Shown here: positions 27,059-35,214 of the stretch, one piece after another
Layout of the letters: each line of letters starts with the position of its first letter
Numbering within the stretch: the stretch's first letter is position 1
Assembly: GCA_910584145.1 (NCBI GenBank)
Contig: CAJTXX010000007.1
Location: 1 to 63,434 of the forward strand
From: an uncultured Eggerthellaceae bacterium
Lineage (GTDB): Bacteria > Actinomycetota > Coriobacteriia > Coriobacteriales > Eggerthellaceae
Reading direction: 5' to 3'
DNA: 63,434 bases
The notes under the pieces: model-generated
Databases searched by the model: none
Seen by the model: the letters and a program-made list of their open reading frames with translations, nothing else
What the model was told of the DNA's origin: nothing
Translations under genes and position numbers: made by a program

Positions 27059-27352
27059 ATGTACCAGGTGAGATTCACGAAGCAAGCTGCTAAAGATGCG
27101 AAGAAGCTGAAGGCTGCTGGTTTAGATAAGAAGGCAAAGCAACTGGTCGATATCGTCCGGAATGATCCTTTCCAGAATCCGCCATCATACGAAGCGCTCG
27201 TTGGCGATCTTTCCGGCCCGTACTCTCGGCGTATCAACCTGCAGCACCGATTCGTATATCAAGTGATCCCAGGGATTGGGGAGGCGGATGGCGAGCGGTG
27301 CGACGGTATAGTGAAGGTCATCCGCATGTGGTCGCACTACGAAGGGCTATGA
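27059..27352 (+). CDS. yoeB: YoeB/Txe-type mRNA interferase toxin
   Basis: A 97-aa RelE-fold endoribonuclease of the Txe/YoeB family, which cleaves mRNA in the ribosomal A site. Visible: YQVRFTKQAAKDAKKLK, KAKQLVDIVRNDPFQNPPSYE, LSGPYSRRINLQHRFVYQV and the C-terminal VIRMWSHYE, holding the Glu/Arg/His/Tyr set typical of the active site. The ATG at 27059 gives the family's usual N-terminus; a GTG at 27050, overlapping the antitoxin, would add three residues. A short insertion (IPGIGEADGERCDG) lengthens the last loop. It ends 44 bases before the convergent accDA. Confidence 0.92.
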   Translation: MYQVRFTKQAAKDAKKLKAAGLDKKAKQLVDIVRNDPFQNPPSYEALVGDLSGPYSRRINLQHRFVYQVIPGIGEADGERCDGIVKVIRMWSHYEGL

Positions 27353-27396
27353 GCTGACGCTGCGGTACTCGCGGACTGACATCGGGATTTTGAGGC

Positions 27397-29796
27397 TTAG
27401 AACTTCCGGAAGCGCTCGTAGCGTTGGGCTCGCAGCTCCTCGGGGGTGAGCGCGGAGAGCTCATCGAGGGCGGCGGTTATGTAGAGCCACACGGCGGCTG
27501 CTGCTTGGTCGGGGTTCTCGTGGGCGGCTTCGGCGCCTTCGGGGATGACATCCTCGATCACGCCGAGCGCGAGCGCATCCGAGGCGCTCATCTTCATCAC
27601 CTCGGCGGCCTCCGGTGCGCGGTTGCCGTCCTTCCAGAGGATGCTGGCGAAGCCCTCAGGCGAGAGCACCGAGTACACGGCGTTCTCTTGCATGGCCACC
27701 CGGTTCGCCACCGCGAGCGCCAGTGCGCCGCCGCTGCCTCCCTCGCCGATGACCACGGTTATCACGGGCACGGTCAGCCCGGCCATCAGCGCCAGCGATT
27801 CCGAGATGGCGTTGCCGATGCCGCGCTCTTCCGCCTCGCGCCCGCAGAAGGCGCCTTGCGTGTCTACCAGGCACACGATGGGGCGGCCGAACTTCTCGGC
27901 TTGCTGCATCAGGCGCTGCGCCTTGCGGTAGCCCTCGGGCTGTGGGCAGCCGAAATTGCGAGCGATGCGGCTTTTCAGGTCGGCGCCCTTCTCCTCGGCG
28001 ATGACCGTCACCTCGCGGCCATTGATGCGCCCGATGCCGCCCACGATAGCGCCGTCGTCGGCGAACGCGCGGTCGCCATGCAGCTCGATGAAATCATCGA
28101 ACAGGGAAGCGATGTAATACAGCGACGTAGGCCGCTTGGCGTTGCGCGCGAGCTGCACGCTCTCCCAGGCGCGGTTCGTCGCGGCGGGCTGCTTCGACCC
28201 GGGCACGGGGATGTTGATGCTGGTGGTGGCTGGCCGGGTGCTGGGCAGGTCGGCCACGCCCTTGCTGCGCAGCGCCCACCACATGCCCGCGGCCGAGGTC
28301 TGCTCGCCGATGGCCTGTCCCACCGAGTCGGCTAGGCCGGAGAGCCCGCTCATCAGCCCGCGCAGCGCCTCGGGCACCCATGCGCTCGCTGCGGAAGAAC
28401 CCAGGGGGACGGAGCAGATGGCATCTTCCCCAGAGGGCTTGTCATCGGAAGGGCCGTTATCGGGGGAAGATGCCATCTGCTCCGTCCCCCTGGGTTCTTC
28501 CGTGCTCTCGTAGTTGTGCAGGCGCAGGATGTTCGCCAGCGTGCTGCGCATATCGGCGCGCTCTATGATGGCGTCGAGCAGGCCGTGCTCCAGCGCGAAC
28601 TCGGCGCTCTGGAAGCTCTCGGGCAGCGTCTGCTTGATGGTGTCTTGGATGACGCGACGTCCGGCGAAGCCTAAGAGCGCTTGCGGCTCGGCGAGGATGA
28701 TATCGCCCAGCGTGGCGAACGAGGCGGTCACGCCGCCGGTGGTGGGGTCGGTGATGACCGAGACGAACAGCAGTCCGGCGCGCGAATGCGCTTCGATGGC
28801 TGCTGACACCTTCGCCATCTGCATGAGCGATACCAGCCCCTCCTGCATGCGGGCGCCGCCCGAAGCGCAGAAGATGATGACGGGCAGCCGCTCGGTCGTG
28901 GCATGCTCTACCATGCGCGCCAGCTTCTCGCCCACCACATGCCCCATGCTGCCCATCATGAACGCCGTTTCCATGATGCCGGCGGCAACGGGGATGCCCT
29001 CGATGCGCGCGGTGCCGCAGCGCACGCTCTCGCGCTTGCCGCTGCGATCACGCGCCCGCTCGATCACCTCGTCGAATCCGGGGAAGTCGAGGGGGTCGGC
29101 CTCGGGCAGGTCGGCATCCATCTCGTGGAAGCTGCCCGCGTCGAACGTCGCTTCGATGCGCTCGTCGGAATCCATGCGATAGAGGCGCCCGCATGTGGGG
29201 CATTTCCAGTCGTTCGCGCGGATGCGAGCCTCGTCGTGGGTGAGCCGGCAATGCGCGCACATGCGCCACCGCGCCGGCGGCAGCTCGTCTTCGGCGGGCA
29301 TGCCGACCCAGGTCAGCAGCGAGCGGTCGCTCTCGTGCGGCATCATCATCAGGATGCCGCGGCGCTGCGCCTCGCTGCGCAGCAGCGCGCTCGGTTGCTC
29401 GCGCATGGTCCACAGCAGCGTGCGCGCACCGATGCGCTCAGCCGCTTCCAGCACCGCGAACTCGTTGGTGAACAGGCGCTCGTCGAACTTCGGCCCGAGC
29501 GAGGTCACGTTGGCCGTGCTGCCGAACGAGAACGCCCGCAGCTTGTCGTCGGTACCGGTGGTGAAGATGGGCCGCACGCCGAGGTTAGACGCCGCGCGCA
29601 CGGCGTTCTTCAGCGGCGTGCCGAAGCCGGCCAGCAGCACCGGCCCGGGCCGCTTCTGGCTGAGCTGGTCGAGCAGATAGACGGTGTCGGGCGATGCCTC
29701 GTCGGCCTCCTCGGGCTGATGCTCGACGGGCATGACACCCGCCGGCTGCTCGACGGTGCCGAAATCGGTGTATTTATAGTAGCGCTCTGGGTCCAT
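27397..29796 (-). CDS. accDA: fused acetyl-CoA carboxylase carboxyltransferase (AccD-AccA) with extra N-terminal domain
   Basis: Transfers CO2 from carboxybiotin to acetyl-CoA for fatty-acid synthesis. At 799 aa it combines the beta subunit (zinc ribbon Cys180/183/199/202; FCASGGARMQEG at 310-320) with the alpha subunit (DRAFADDGAIVGGIG, VDTQGAFCGREAEERG, GEGGSGGALALAVANRV, SILWKDGN). Residues about 45-155 precede the zinc ribbon and are not part of standard AccD; they look like a biotin-carboxylase N-terminal (pre-ATP-grasp) fold. The linker between the halves contains an in-frame 37-codon palindromic insert (28392-28502). Last gene of the leftward fab unit; no accB or accC is in the window. 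Length exceeds the usual two-domain sum by about 150-200 residues. Confidence 0.93.
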   Translation of the reverse strand: MDPERYYKYTDFGTVEQPAGVMPVEHQPEEADEASPDTVYLLDQLSQKRPGPVLLAGFGTPLKNAVRAASNLGVRPIFTTGTDDKLRAFSFGSTANVTSLGPKFDERLFTNEFAVLEAAERIGARTLLWTMREQPSALLRSEAQRRGILMMMPHESDRSLLTWVGMPAEDELPPARWRMCAHCRLTHDEARIRANDWKCPTCGRLYRMDSDERIEATFDAGSFHEMDADLPEADPLDFPGFDEVIERARDRSGKRESVRCGTARIEGIPVAAGIMETAFMMGSMGHVVGEKLARMVEHATTERLPVIIFCASGGARMQEGLVSLMQMAKVSAAIEAHSRAGLLFVSVITDPTTGGVTASFATLGDIILAEPQALLGFAGRRVIQDTIKQTLPESFQSAEFALEHGLLDAIIERADMRSTLANILRLHNYESTEEPRGTEQMASSPDNGPSDDKPSGEDAICSVPLGSSAASAWVPEALRGLMSGLSGLADSVGQAIGEQTSAAGMWWALRSKGVADLPSTRPATTSINIPVPGSKQPAATNRAWESVQLARNAKRPTSLYYIASLFDDFIELHGDRAFADDGAIVGGIGRINGREVTVIAEEKGADLKSRIARNFGCPQPEGYRKAQRLMQQAEKFGRPIVCLVDTQGAFCGREAEERGIGNAISESLALMAGLTVPVITVVIGEGGSGGALALAVANRVAMQENAVYSVLSPEGFASILWKDGNRAPEAAEVMKMSASDALALGVIEDVIPEGAEAAHENPDQAAAAVWLYITAALDELSALTPEELRAQRYERFRKF
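28392..28502. repeat. 111-bp element with perfect 40-bp inverted repeats inside accDA
   Basis: Arms 28392-28431 and 28463-28502 are exact reverse complements over 40 bases, with a 31-base centre. The total of 111 bases is 37 codons, so the reading frame is kept; it encodes part of a hydrophilic linker (EEPRGTEQM...DAICSVPLGSS). Both strands give nearly the same peptide because of the symmetry. It looks like an inserted palindromic (REP- or MITE-like) element. Confidence 0.95.
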
Positions 29797-29859
29797 GTTG
29801 CTTCCTGTGGTCCTCGATCGTCTCCAGCCCGCAGGCCGTTCCTGTCAGTTCCGCCTGAT

Positions 29860-30303
29860 CTAGGCGGCGAAGAAGTAGCGTTGGATGGCCTCGGCCACCG
29901 TCTTGCCGTCCTTGCTGGCCCTCACCTCGGCTTTGCAGAACCTGCTGTTCGCCTGCACGATGGTGGCCTCCAAGTCGATGGTATCGCCCGGCAGCACCGT
30001 TTCGCGGAAGCGCGCCTTGTCGATGCCGGCCAGATAGCCCAGCGCAACCGTCTCATCCTGGGCAGCCATCAAACAGCAGCAGGCGGCCTGCGCCAGCGCC
30101 TCCATGATGAGCACGCCGGGGAAGACCGGATGCCCTGGGAAATGGCCCTCGAAGATGGGCAGGTCGGGCCGCACGTCGAGCTGCGCTTCGATGTGCTCGC
30201 CCGGCTCGCATGAGAGCACGCGGCTCACCCAGAGGAATGGGTCGCGGTGCGGCAGCAGCTGCTCTACGCCGTCGCGCTCGCACGGGAATCCTACGTTCGC
30301 CAT
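29860..30303 (-). CDS. fabZ: 3-hydroxyacyl-ACP dehydratase (FabZ)
   Basis: Removes water from 3-hydroxyacyl-ACP in fatty-acid elongation. The 147-aa hot-dog-fold protein has the substrate-tunnel start LLPHRDPFLWVSRVL and the catalytic helix GHFPGHPVFPGVLIMEALAQA with active His and Glu. Start ATG chosen at 30303, seven bases after AGGAGG; the frame is open further upstream without a start signal. Lies between fabF and accDA in the leftward unit. The usual FabZ reads HRYPFLLVDR; here HRDPFLWVSR, within family variation. FabA is less likely from the length and motif. Confidence 0.94.
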   Translation of the reverse strand: MANVGFPCERDGVEQLLPHRDPFLWVSRVLSCEPGEHIEAQLDVRPDLPIFEGHFPGHPVFPGVLIMEALAQAACCCLMAAQDETVALGYLAGIDKARFRETVLPGDTIDLEATIVQANSRFCKAEVRASKDGKTVAEAIQRYFFAA

Positions 30304-30391
30304 GTGGTGCCTCCTGTGGCTCGTGGCCGTCTTCTGCCGATGCATCCGAAGAGAGCGCCCGGGGTCGGCAGACGCTCGGGCGCTCAGTCAA

Positions 30392-31672
30392 CTATCCCTT
30401 GTATGGTGCCAGCGCCAAGGTGGCGTTGTGGCCCCCGAAGCCGATCGAGTTCGAGAGGGCGACCGTCTGCGGGTAGCCGCGGCGCGCTTCGGTGAGCACT
30501 TCAACCGGGCATTCCGGGTCGGCCTCGGCGAAGCCTGCGGTCGGCGGCACCAGGTCGTTCGCCAGCGACAAGGCGCATACGATGGCCTCGACCGCGCCGG
30601 CGGCGCCCAGCATGTGCCCCGTTATGCCCTTCGTGGAGGTGACGGGGATGCTGCTGTGCTCCACGCCTTGCAGCTTGCAGAACGCGCGCGCCTCGGTGGC
30701 GTCATTCAGCCCGGTGGACGTGCCGTGCGCGTTCAAGTGCCCCACTTCATCGGGCGTGAACCCGGCCTCGTCGAGCGCGAGGCGCATGGCGCGCGCAACG
30801 CCTTCACCGCTGGGCTCGGGTGCTGTTATGTGGTGCGCATCGCACGAGGTGCCGAAGCCTACCACCTCAGCCAAGATGTCCGCCCCGCGCTCGAGCGCGC
30901 TCTCAAGGCTCTCTAGCACGAGGGCGCCTGCGCCCTCGCCGGCCACGAAGCCGGAGCGGTTCACGTCGAACGGCCGGCTGGCGCGCATCGGGTCCTCTTC
31001 ATGCGTCAGCGCGCCCAGGTTGGCGAAGCCCGCGATGGATATATCGGATACCGATTCCTCGGCACCGCCGCAGAGCACCCGGTCGGCCAGCCCGAAGCGT
31101 ATCAGCCGGAACGCGTCGCCCACGCACTGCGTGCCAGTGGCGCACGCCACCACGCAGTTCGTGCATTCGCCTTGCAGCCCGTAGCGTATCGCCAGCTCGC
31201 CGGCGGCGATGTTGCCGATCATAGTGGGGATGAACAGAGGGCTCACGCGCTTGCCGCCCTTCTCGTGCATCTTCACGGCCTCGCTGGTGAAGATGTCCAT
31301 CCCGCCGATGCCGCTGCCGAACACGGTGGCGAAGCGCTCAGCCTCCACGCCGGGCGCGAGCTGCCAGGGCGTGTCGCCCTCAGCCTCGGCCGGCACCACC
31401 AGGCCAGCTTGCCGCATGGCCTCGTCGGCAGCCACGACGGCGTACTGCACGAAGCGCTCCCAGCGCCGCCCCTGCTTCTTCGTCAGTCCGTGCTCGGTGG
31501 GCTCGAAGCCGCGTATCTGGCCGGCCACGTTCACGTTCACGGCCTCGGCCACCTCGTTCTCAAGCGGGCTGATGGTGCATGCGCCCTCCACGGCCGCATC
31601 CCACAGCGCCTTCACGCCCACGCCGGCTGGGCTGATGGCGCCCATCCCGGTTATGACCACGCGGCGCGGCAT
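30392..31672 (-). CDS. fabF: 3-oxoacyl-ACP synthase II (FabF)
   Basis: Condenses malonyl-ACP with acyl-ACP. The 426-aa thiolase-fold enzyme has the nucleophile Cys177 in CVVACATGTQC, the first His in NAHGTSTGLND and the second in NSIGFGGHN, plus the gate segment GFVAGEGAGALVLE. The N-terminus RRVVITGMGAISPAGVG is standard. Start at 31672 follows GCGAGGGC; the open frame continues upstream into the end of fabG but in a different frame from it. fabG ends 26 bases before. No fabH is in the window, so initiation must be encoded elsewhere. Confidence 0.95.
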   Translation of the reverse strand: MPRRVVITGMGAISPAGVGVKALWDAAVEGACTISPLENEVAEAVNVNVAGQIRGFEPTEHGLTKKQGRRWERFVQYAVVAADEAMRQAGLVVPAEAEGDTPWQLAPGVEAERFATVFGSGIGGMDIFTSEAVKMHEKGGKRVSPLFIPTMIGNIAAGELAIRYGLQGECTNCVVACATGTQCVGDAFRLIRFGLADRVLCGGAEESVSDISIAGFANLGALTHEEDPMRASRPFDVNRSGFVAGEGAGALVLESLESALERGADILAEVVGFGTSCDAHHITAPEPSGEGVARAMRLALDEAGFTPDEVGHLNAHGTSTGLNDATEARAFCKLQGVEHSSIPVTSTKGITGHMLGAAGAVEAIVCALSLANDLVPPTAGFAEADPECPVEVLTEARRGYPQTVALSNSIGFGGHNATLALAPYKG

Positions 31673-31698
31673 CACCGCGCCCTCGCACGTATTCGCAC

Positions 31699-32454
31699 TC
31701 ACAGCGAGATCCCTCCGTCCACTCCCAGCACCTGTCCGGTTATGTAGCCTGCCTGCTCGCTCGCCAGGAACGCCACGGCGCACGCCACGTCCTCGGTCTG
31801 CCCCAGGCGCTTCAACGCGATGTGGTCGGTCAGCGCAGCGGTGGCCTTCTCGGACAGCGCTGCGGTCATGTCGGTCTCTATGAAGCCGGGCGCCACGGCG
31901 TTCACCGTCACCCCGCGCCCGCCTATCTCCTTCGCGGCAGCCAGCGTCAGCCCGATGATGCCCGCCTTCGACGCCGCGTAGTTCGCCTGTCCGGCATTGC
32001 CGCGCACGCCCACCACGCTGCTGATGTTCACGATGCGCCCGAAGCGCTGCTTGCACATGACGGGCACGGCGTGGCGCATGCAGTTGAATGCGCCGCCCAG
32101 GTTCGTGTCCACGACGCGCTCGAACTGCTCTTCGCTCATGCGCATCAGCAGGCCGTCCTGGGTGATGCCCGCGTTGTTCACCAGCACGTGCAGCGCGCCG
32201 AAGCGCTCCACCACGGCGGCCACCATGTCCTTAGCGCTCTCGAAGCCCGACACATCGCCGTGCACGCACATCGCCTCCACGCCGAAGCGCTCTTCGATCT
32301 GCGCGCGCAGCTCCTCGGCCGCCGCCCGGCTGCCCTCGCTGCGGAAGTTGATGGCCACGTTCATGCCGTCTTCCGCCAGCCGCATGGCAACCGCGGCCCC
32401 GATCCCTCGGCTGGCTCCGGTTACCAGCGCTATCCGTCGTTCGCTATTCGTCAT
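31699..32454 (-). CDS. fabG: 3-oxoacyl-ACP reductase (FabG)
   Basis: NADPH-dependent short-chain dehydrogenase of fatty-acid elongation, 251 aa. It has TGASRGIG (cofactor glycines), NNAGI, the catalytic Ser in VNISSVVG and the YxxxK in NYAASKAG, and ends with the usual TGQVLGVDGGISL. ATG at 32454 follows GGTGGGGAG; an upstream in-frame ATG at 32484 is less well placed. First gene of the leftward unit fabG-fabF-fabZ-accDA, divergent from acpP. Confidence 0.95.
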   Translation of the reverse strand: MTNSERRIALVTGASRGIGAAVAMRLAEDGMNVAINFRSEGSRAAAEELRAQIEERFGVEAMCVHGDVSGFESAKDMVAAVVERFGALHVLVNNAGITQDGLLMRMSEEQFERVVDTNLGGAFNCMRHAVPVMCKQRFGRIVNISSVVGVRGNAGQANYAASKAGIIGLTLAAAKEIGGRGVTVNAVAPGFIETDMTAALSEKATAALTDHIALKRLGQTEDVACAVAFLASEQAGYITGQVLGVDGGISL

Positions 32455-32622
32455 ACTCCCCACCTTGACCGGGGCATTCTGCACCCCGCATCGGCATCTG
32501 CAAGTCGTTCATGGGATTATACCCATTCACGGGCGCGAATCATCCGCGATACTGCCCGACAAGCCGGGGAAACGCCGTGAAATAAGCTAGAATAATCGGC
32601 GTCCGAGAAGAAAGGAGCCCAA
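32455..32622. promoter_or_regulatory. divergent control region of the two fab units
   Basis: 168 bases between fabG and acpP. Minus-strand TATAAT at 32516-32521 is a good -10 for fabG; plus-strand TAGAAT at 32588-32593 is a candidate -10 for acpP. A 7-bp inverted repeat TTCACGG (32526-32532) / CCGTGAA (32575-32581) lies between them; no known FapR or FabT consensus is recognised. Confidence 0.5.
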
Positions 32623-32841
32623 ATGGCAACCATTGATACCATCGCTACCATCCTGAACGACAACCTGGATATCGAAGTCGAGCAGGTCACCCCTGACGCC
32701 ACGTTCGAATCGCTGGGCATCGACTCGCTGGATATGGCCGAGCTGACCTGCACGCTGGAAGAAGAGCTCGACATCGACTTCGGCGAGCCCGAGGGCCTGG
32801 AGACGGTGGGCGATCTGGTCGAGTACGTCGACTCGCTGTAA
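32623..32841 (+). CDS. acpP: acyl carrier protein
   Basis: A 72-aa acidic four-helix carrier. The phosphopantetheine site is Ser35 in LGIDSLDMAEL. Acidic helices (DLDIEVEQVTPDATF; EEELDIDFGE) are typical for docking to Fab enzymes. AAGGAG is seven bases before the ATG. First gene of the rightward unit acpP-fabK-fabD-deformylase-like, 21 bases before fabK. Confidence 0.95.
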   Translation: MATIDTIATILNDNLDIEVEQVTPDATFESLGIDSLDMAELTCTLEEELDIDFGEPEGLETVGDLVEYVDSL

Positions 32842-32862
32842 GCGCACGCGGAAGGCTCACAA

Positions 32863-33846
32863 TTGAAAACGCGCGTAACCGAGCTTCTCGGCATCGAGAA
32901 GCCCATAATCCAAGGCGGCATGGCATGGGTCGCTGACGCTTCGCTCGCATCTGCCGTCAGCGAGGCGGGCGGCCTAGGCATCATCGCCTGCGGCAGCGCC
33001 CCGCTGTCCTGGGTGGAAGACCAAGTGCGCGAGGCTCGCGCCAAGACGAGCAAGCCCATCGGCGCGAACGTCATGCTGATGAACCCCGAGGCTCCCGAGC
33101 TGGCGCGCCTGCTGGCCGAGCTGCGGGTGGAAGTGGTGACCACCGGGGCCGGCTCGCCCGCACCGTATATAGAGATGTGGAAGGCGGCCGGCATGAAGGT
33201 GGTGCCGGTGGTGGCATCCACCGCGCACGCCAAGAAGATGGAACGTGCCGGGGCCGATGCCATCGTAGCCGAGGGCCAGGAGGCTGGCGGCCACATCGGC
33301 GAGCTGACCACGATGGCGCTGACGCCTGCGGTGTGCGATGCGGTGAGCATCCCGGTCATAACCGCCGGTGGCGTGGCCGATGGCCGCGGCATGGCAGCAG
33401 CGTTCGCGCTGGGTGCGGAAGGCGTGCAGATCGGTACGCGCTTCCTCACGGCCGAAGAGTGCACCGTGGCAGATGCCTACAAGCAGAAGATCATCGACGC
33501 GGGCGACGCCGACACCATCGTCACCGGGCGCGCGTCGGGGGCGCCGGTGCGCCAGTTGAAGAACGCGTTCTCGCGCGAGGCGAAGAAGCTGGAGGCCACC
33601 GCTGAGGGCAGCGCCGCCGACCGCGCCAAGCTCGAAGAGATGCTGGCTGGTTCGCTGCGCCGTGCGGTGCAGGGCGACGTGAAGAGCGGCTCGGTCATGT
33701 CGGGCCAAGTGGCAGCGCTCGTGCACGACCGCAAGCCCGCCCTGCAGATCATCGACGATCTGATGGCCGAGGCGCAGGCATGGGGCGCGCTCGACTTGCA
33801 GCAGATGGCCGACGCGAACGCCGAGCGCGCTTGGAGCGCCCGATGA
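32863..33846 (+). CDS. fabK: FMN-dependent enoyl-ACP reductase II (FabK)
   Basis: Final reduction step of each elongation round, TIM-barrel flavoprotein of the nitronate monooxygenase superfamily, 327 aa. Seen: KPIIQGGMAWVADASLASAV, GANVMLMNPE, the flavin-site EGQEAGGHIGEL, VITAGGVADGRGMAAAFALGA and GVQIGTRFL. The start is TTG at 32863 with GGAAGG upstream; no ATG or GTG precedes the conserved core. Stop overlaps the fabD start (ATGA). Presence of FabK rather than FabI predicts intrinsic triclosan tolerance, as known for the family. Confidence 0.94.
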   Translation: MKTRVTELLGIEKPIIQGGMAWVADASLASAVSEAGGLGIIACGSAPLSWVEDQVREARAKTSKPIGANVMLMNPEAPELARLLAELRVEVVTTGAGSPAPYIEMWKAAGMKVVPVVASTAHAKKMERAGADAIVAEGQEAGGHIGELTTMALTPAVCDAVSIPVITAGGVADGRGMAAAFALGAEGVQIGTRFLTAEECTVADAYKQKIIDAGDADTIVTGRASGAPVRQLKNAFSREAKKLEATAEGSAADRAKLEEMLAGSLRRAVQGDVKSGSVMSGQVAALVHDRKPALQIIDDLMAEAQAWGALDLQQMADANAERAWSAR

Positions 33847-34754
33847 CGGTCTGGCTCTGCTCGGGGCAGGGAGCGCAGAAGCCCGGCATGGGCGCCGACC
33901 TGCTCGACCTTCCCGCGGTAGCCGATACCTTCGCGGTCATGTCGGATGCGCTGGGGCTCGACCTGGCGCATCTCGCGCGCGAAGGCTCGCAAGACGATGT
34001 GAACGGCGCCGTAGCGGCGCAGGGGCTCACCATGGCGGTGTCGGTGGGCGTCGGGCGCGTGCTGGAAGAGCACGGCCTCGCGCCCGATGCGGTGGTCGGC
34101 TTCTCGCTGGGGCAGATATCGGCTCTGGTGCTGGCCGGCGTGCTGCCCTTGGCCGATGCGGCCGCGCTGCTGCGCGTGCGCGCGGAGGCGATGGCGGCAG
34201 CGTGCGTGGCCAACCCCGGCGCCATGCTCGCGCTGATGGGCGCGAGCGTCGCCGACGCCGAGCAGCTTTGCGAGCAGGCAGCCGAGGGCTGCGTGCTGGT
34301 TCCGGCGAACATGAACGCCCCGGGCCAGGTGGTCGTATCCGGCACCTGCGAGGCTATCGAGCGGGCGCAGCAGCTCTGGAAGGAAGCGGGCAACCGCAGC
34401 GTGAAGCTGGCCACGGCCGGCGCCTTCCATTCGCCGCTGATGACGGACGCCGCCCGCGAAGTGGAGAAGTTCTGCGGCACGTTGGCATTCGCCGAGCCCC
34501 GCGCTATGCTGCTGTGCAACACCGACGCGCAGCCGTTCGAAGCGGCGCGCGCCGCCGAGCGGTTGGGCGCCCAGGTGGAGAGCGGCGTGATGTTCGAGCA
34601 GAGCATCAGCGCGCTGTTGGAAGCTGGCGAGACCGATTTCGTGGAAGTCGGGTTCGGCGGCGTGCTGGCGAACCTGGTGAAGCGCATCGACCGCAGCACC
34701 ACGCGCACCTGCATCGGCACGCGCGAGCAACTGGACGCTTACCTGAACGTTTGA
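33843..34754 (+). CDS. fabD: malonyl-CoA:ACP transacylase (FabD)
   Basis: Loads malonate on ACP. The 303-aa protein has LCSGQGAQKPGMG at the N-terminus, the nucleophile Ser88 in GFSLGQ, the malonyl-binding Arg in LLRVRAEAM, APGQVVVSG and the catalytic His in GAFHSPLM. The nucleophile elbow is normally GHSLGE; here His is Phe and Glu is Gln. The catalytic Ser, Arg and His are kept, so activity is expected. ATG overlaps the fabK stop by four bases; the deformylase-like gene follows by eight bases. Confidence 0.92.
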   Translation: MTVWLCSGQGAQKPGMGADLLDLPAVADTFAVMSDALGLDLAHLAREGSQDDVNGAVAAQGLTMAVSVGVGRVLEEHGLAPDAVVGFSLGQISALVLAGVLPLADAAALLRVRAEAMAAACVANPGAMLALMGASVADAEQLCEQAAEGCVLVPANMNAPGQVVVSGTCEAIERAQQLWKEAGNRSVKLATAGAFHSPLMTDAAREVEKFCGTLAFAEPRAMLLCNTDAQPFEAARAAERLGAQVESGVMFEQSISALLEAGETDFVEVGFGGVLANLVKRIDRSTTRTCIGTREQLDAYLNV

Positions 34755-34762
34755 GGAGCATG

Positions 34763-35185
34763 ATGGCAGCCAAAGAGATCATCAAAGACGAAGCCATACT
34801 GTCGCAGCCGTGCGAGAAGTGCACGGCCGAAGATGCCGCGCTCGCGCAAGACCTGCTCGACACGGTAGCCGCTACCGAGGACATGGCTTGCCTCGCGGCT
34901 AATCAGATCGGCGAGACGAAGGCAGCCATCTGCTATCTCGACGACGATGATGAGCCCCACGTGATGTTCAATCCGGTGATGAAGCGCGCGCTGGCGCCGT
35001 TCAAAGCCGTGGAGGAGTGCTTCTCGGTCGATGAGCCCCACAAAGTGACGCGCTTCCAGCGCATGACCGTGGAATACGACGAGCTGGTGGACGGCGAGCT
35101 GGTGCCCCGCAAGCGCGAGTTCCGCGACTGGACCGCTCAGATCATCCAGCACGGCATCGACCACACCAAGGGCAAGGTCATCTAA
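34763..35185 (+). CDS. peptide-deformylase-like protein lacking the catalytic Glu
   Basis: A 140-aa member of the short clostridial/coriobacterial branch of peptide deformylase. The three motifs are present but altered: ACLAANQIG (motif 1), EECFS with metal ligand Cys86 (normally EGCLS), and QHGIDH at 129-134 (normally QHExDH). The metal ligands Cys86, His130 and His134 are kept, but the glutamate that acts as general base is Gly131. It is therefore either inactive or uses another mechanism. ATG at 34763 follows GAGGAG; the adjacent ATG at 34760 is too close. It is the last gene of the acpP-fabK-fabD unit. Confidence 0.85.
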   Translation: MAAKEIIKDEAILSQPCEKCTAEDAALAQDLLDTVAATEDMACLAANQIGETKAAICYLDDDDEPHVMFNPVMKRALAPFKAVEECFSVDEPHKVTRFQRMTVEYDELVDGELVPRKREFRDWTAQIIQHGIDHTKGKVI

Positions 35186-35214
35186 GCCGCATCCCGTGCG
35201 CTGGCGGCTGGTCG

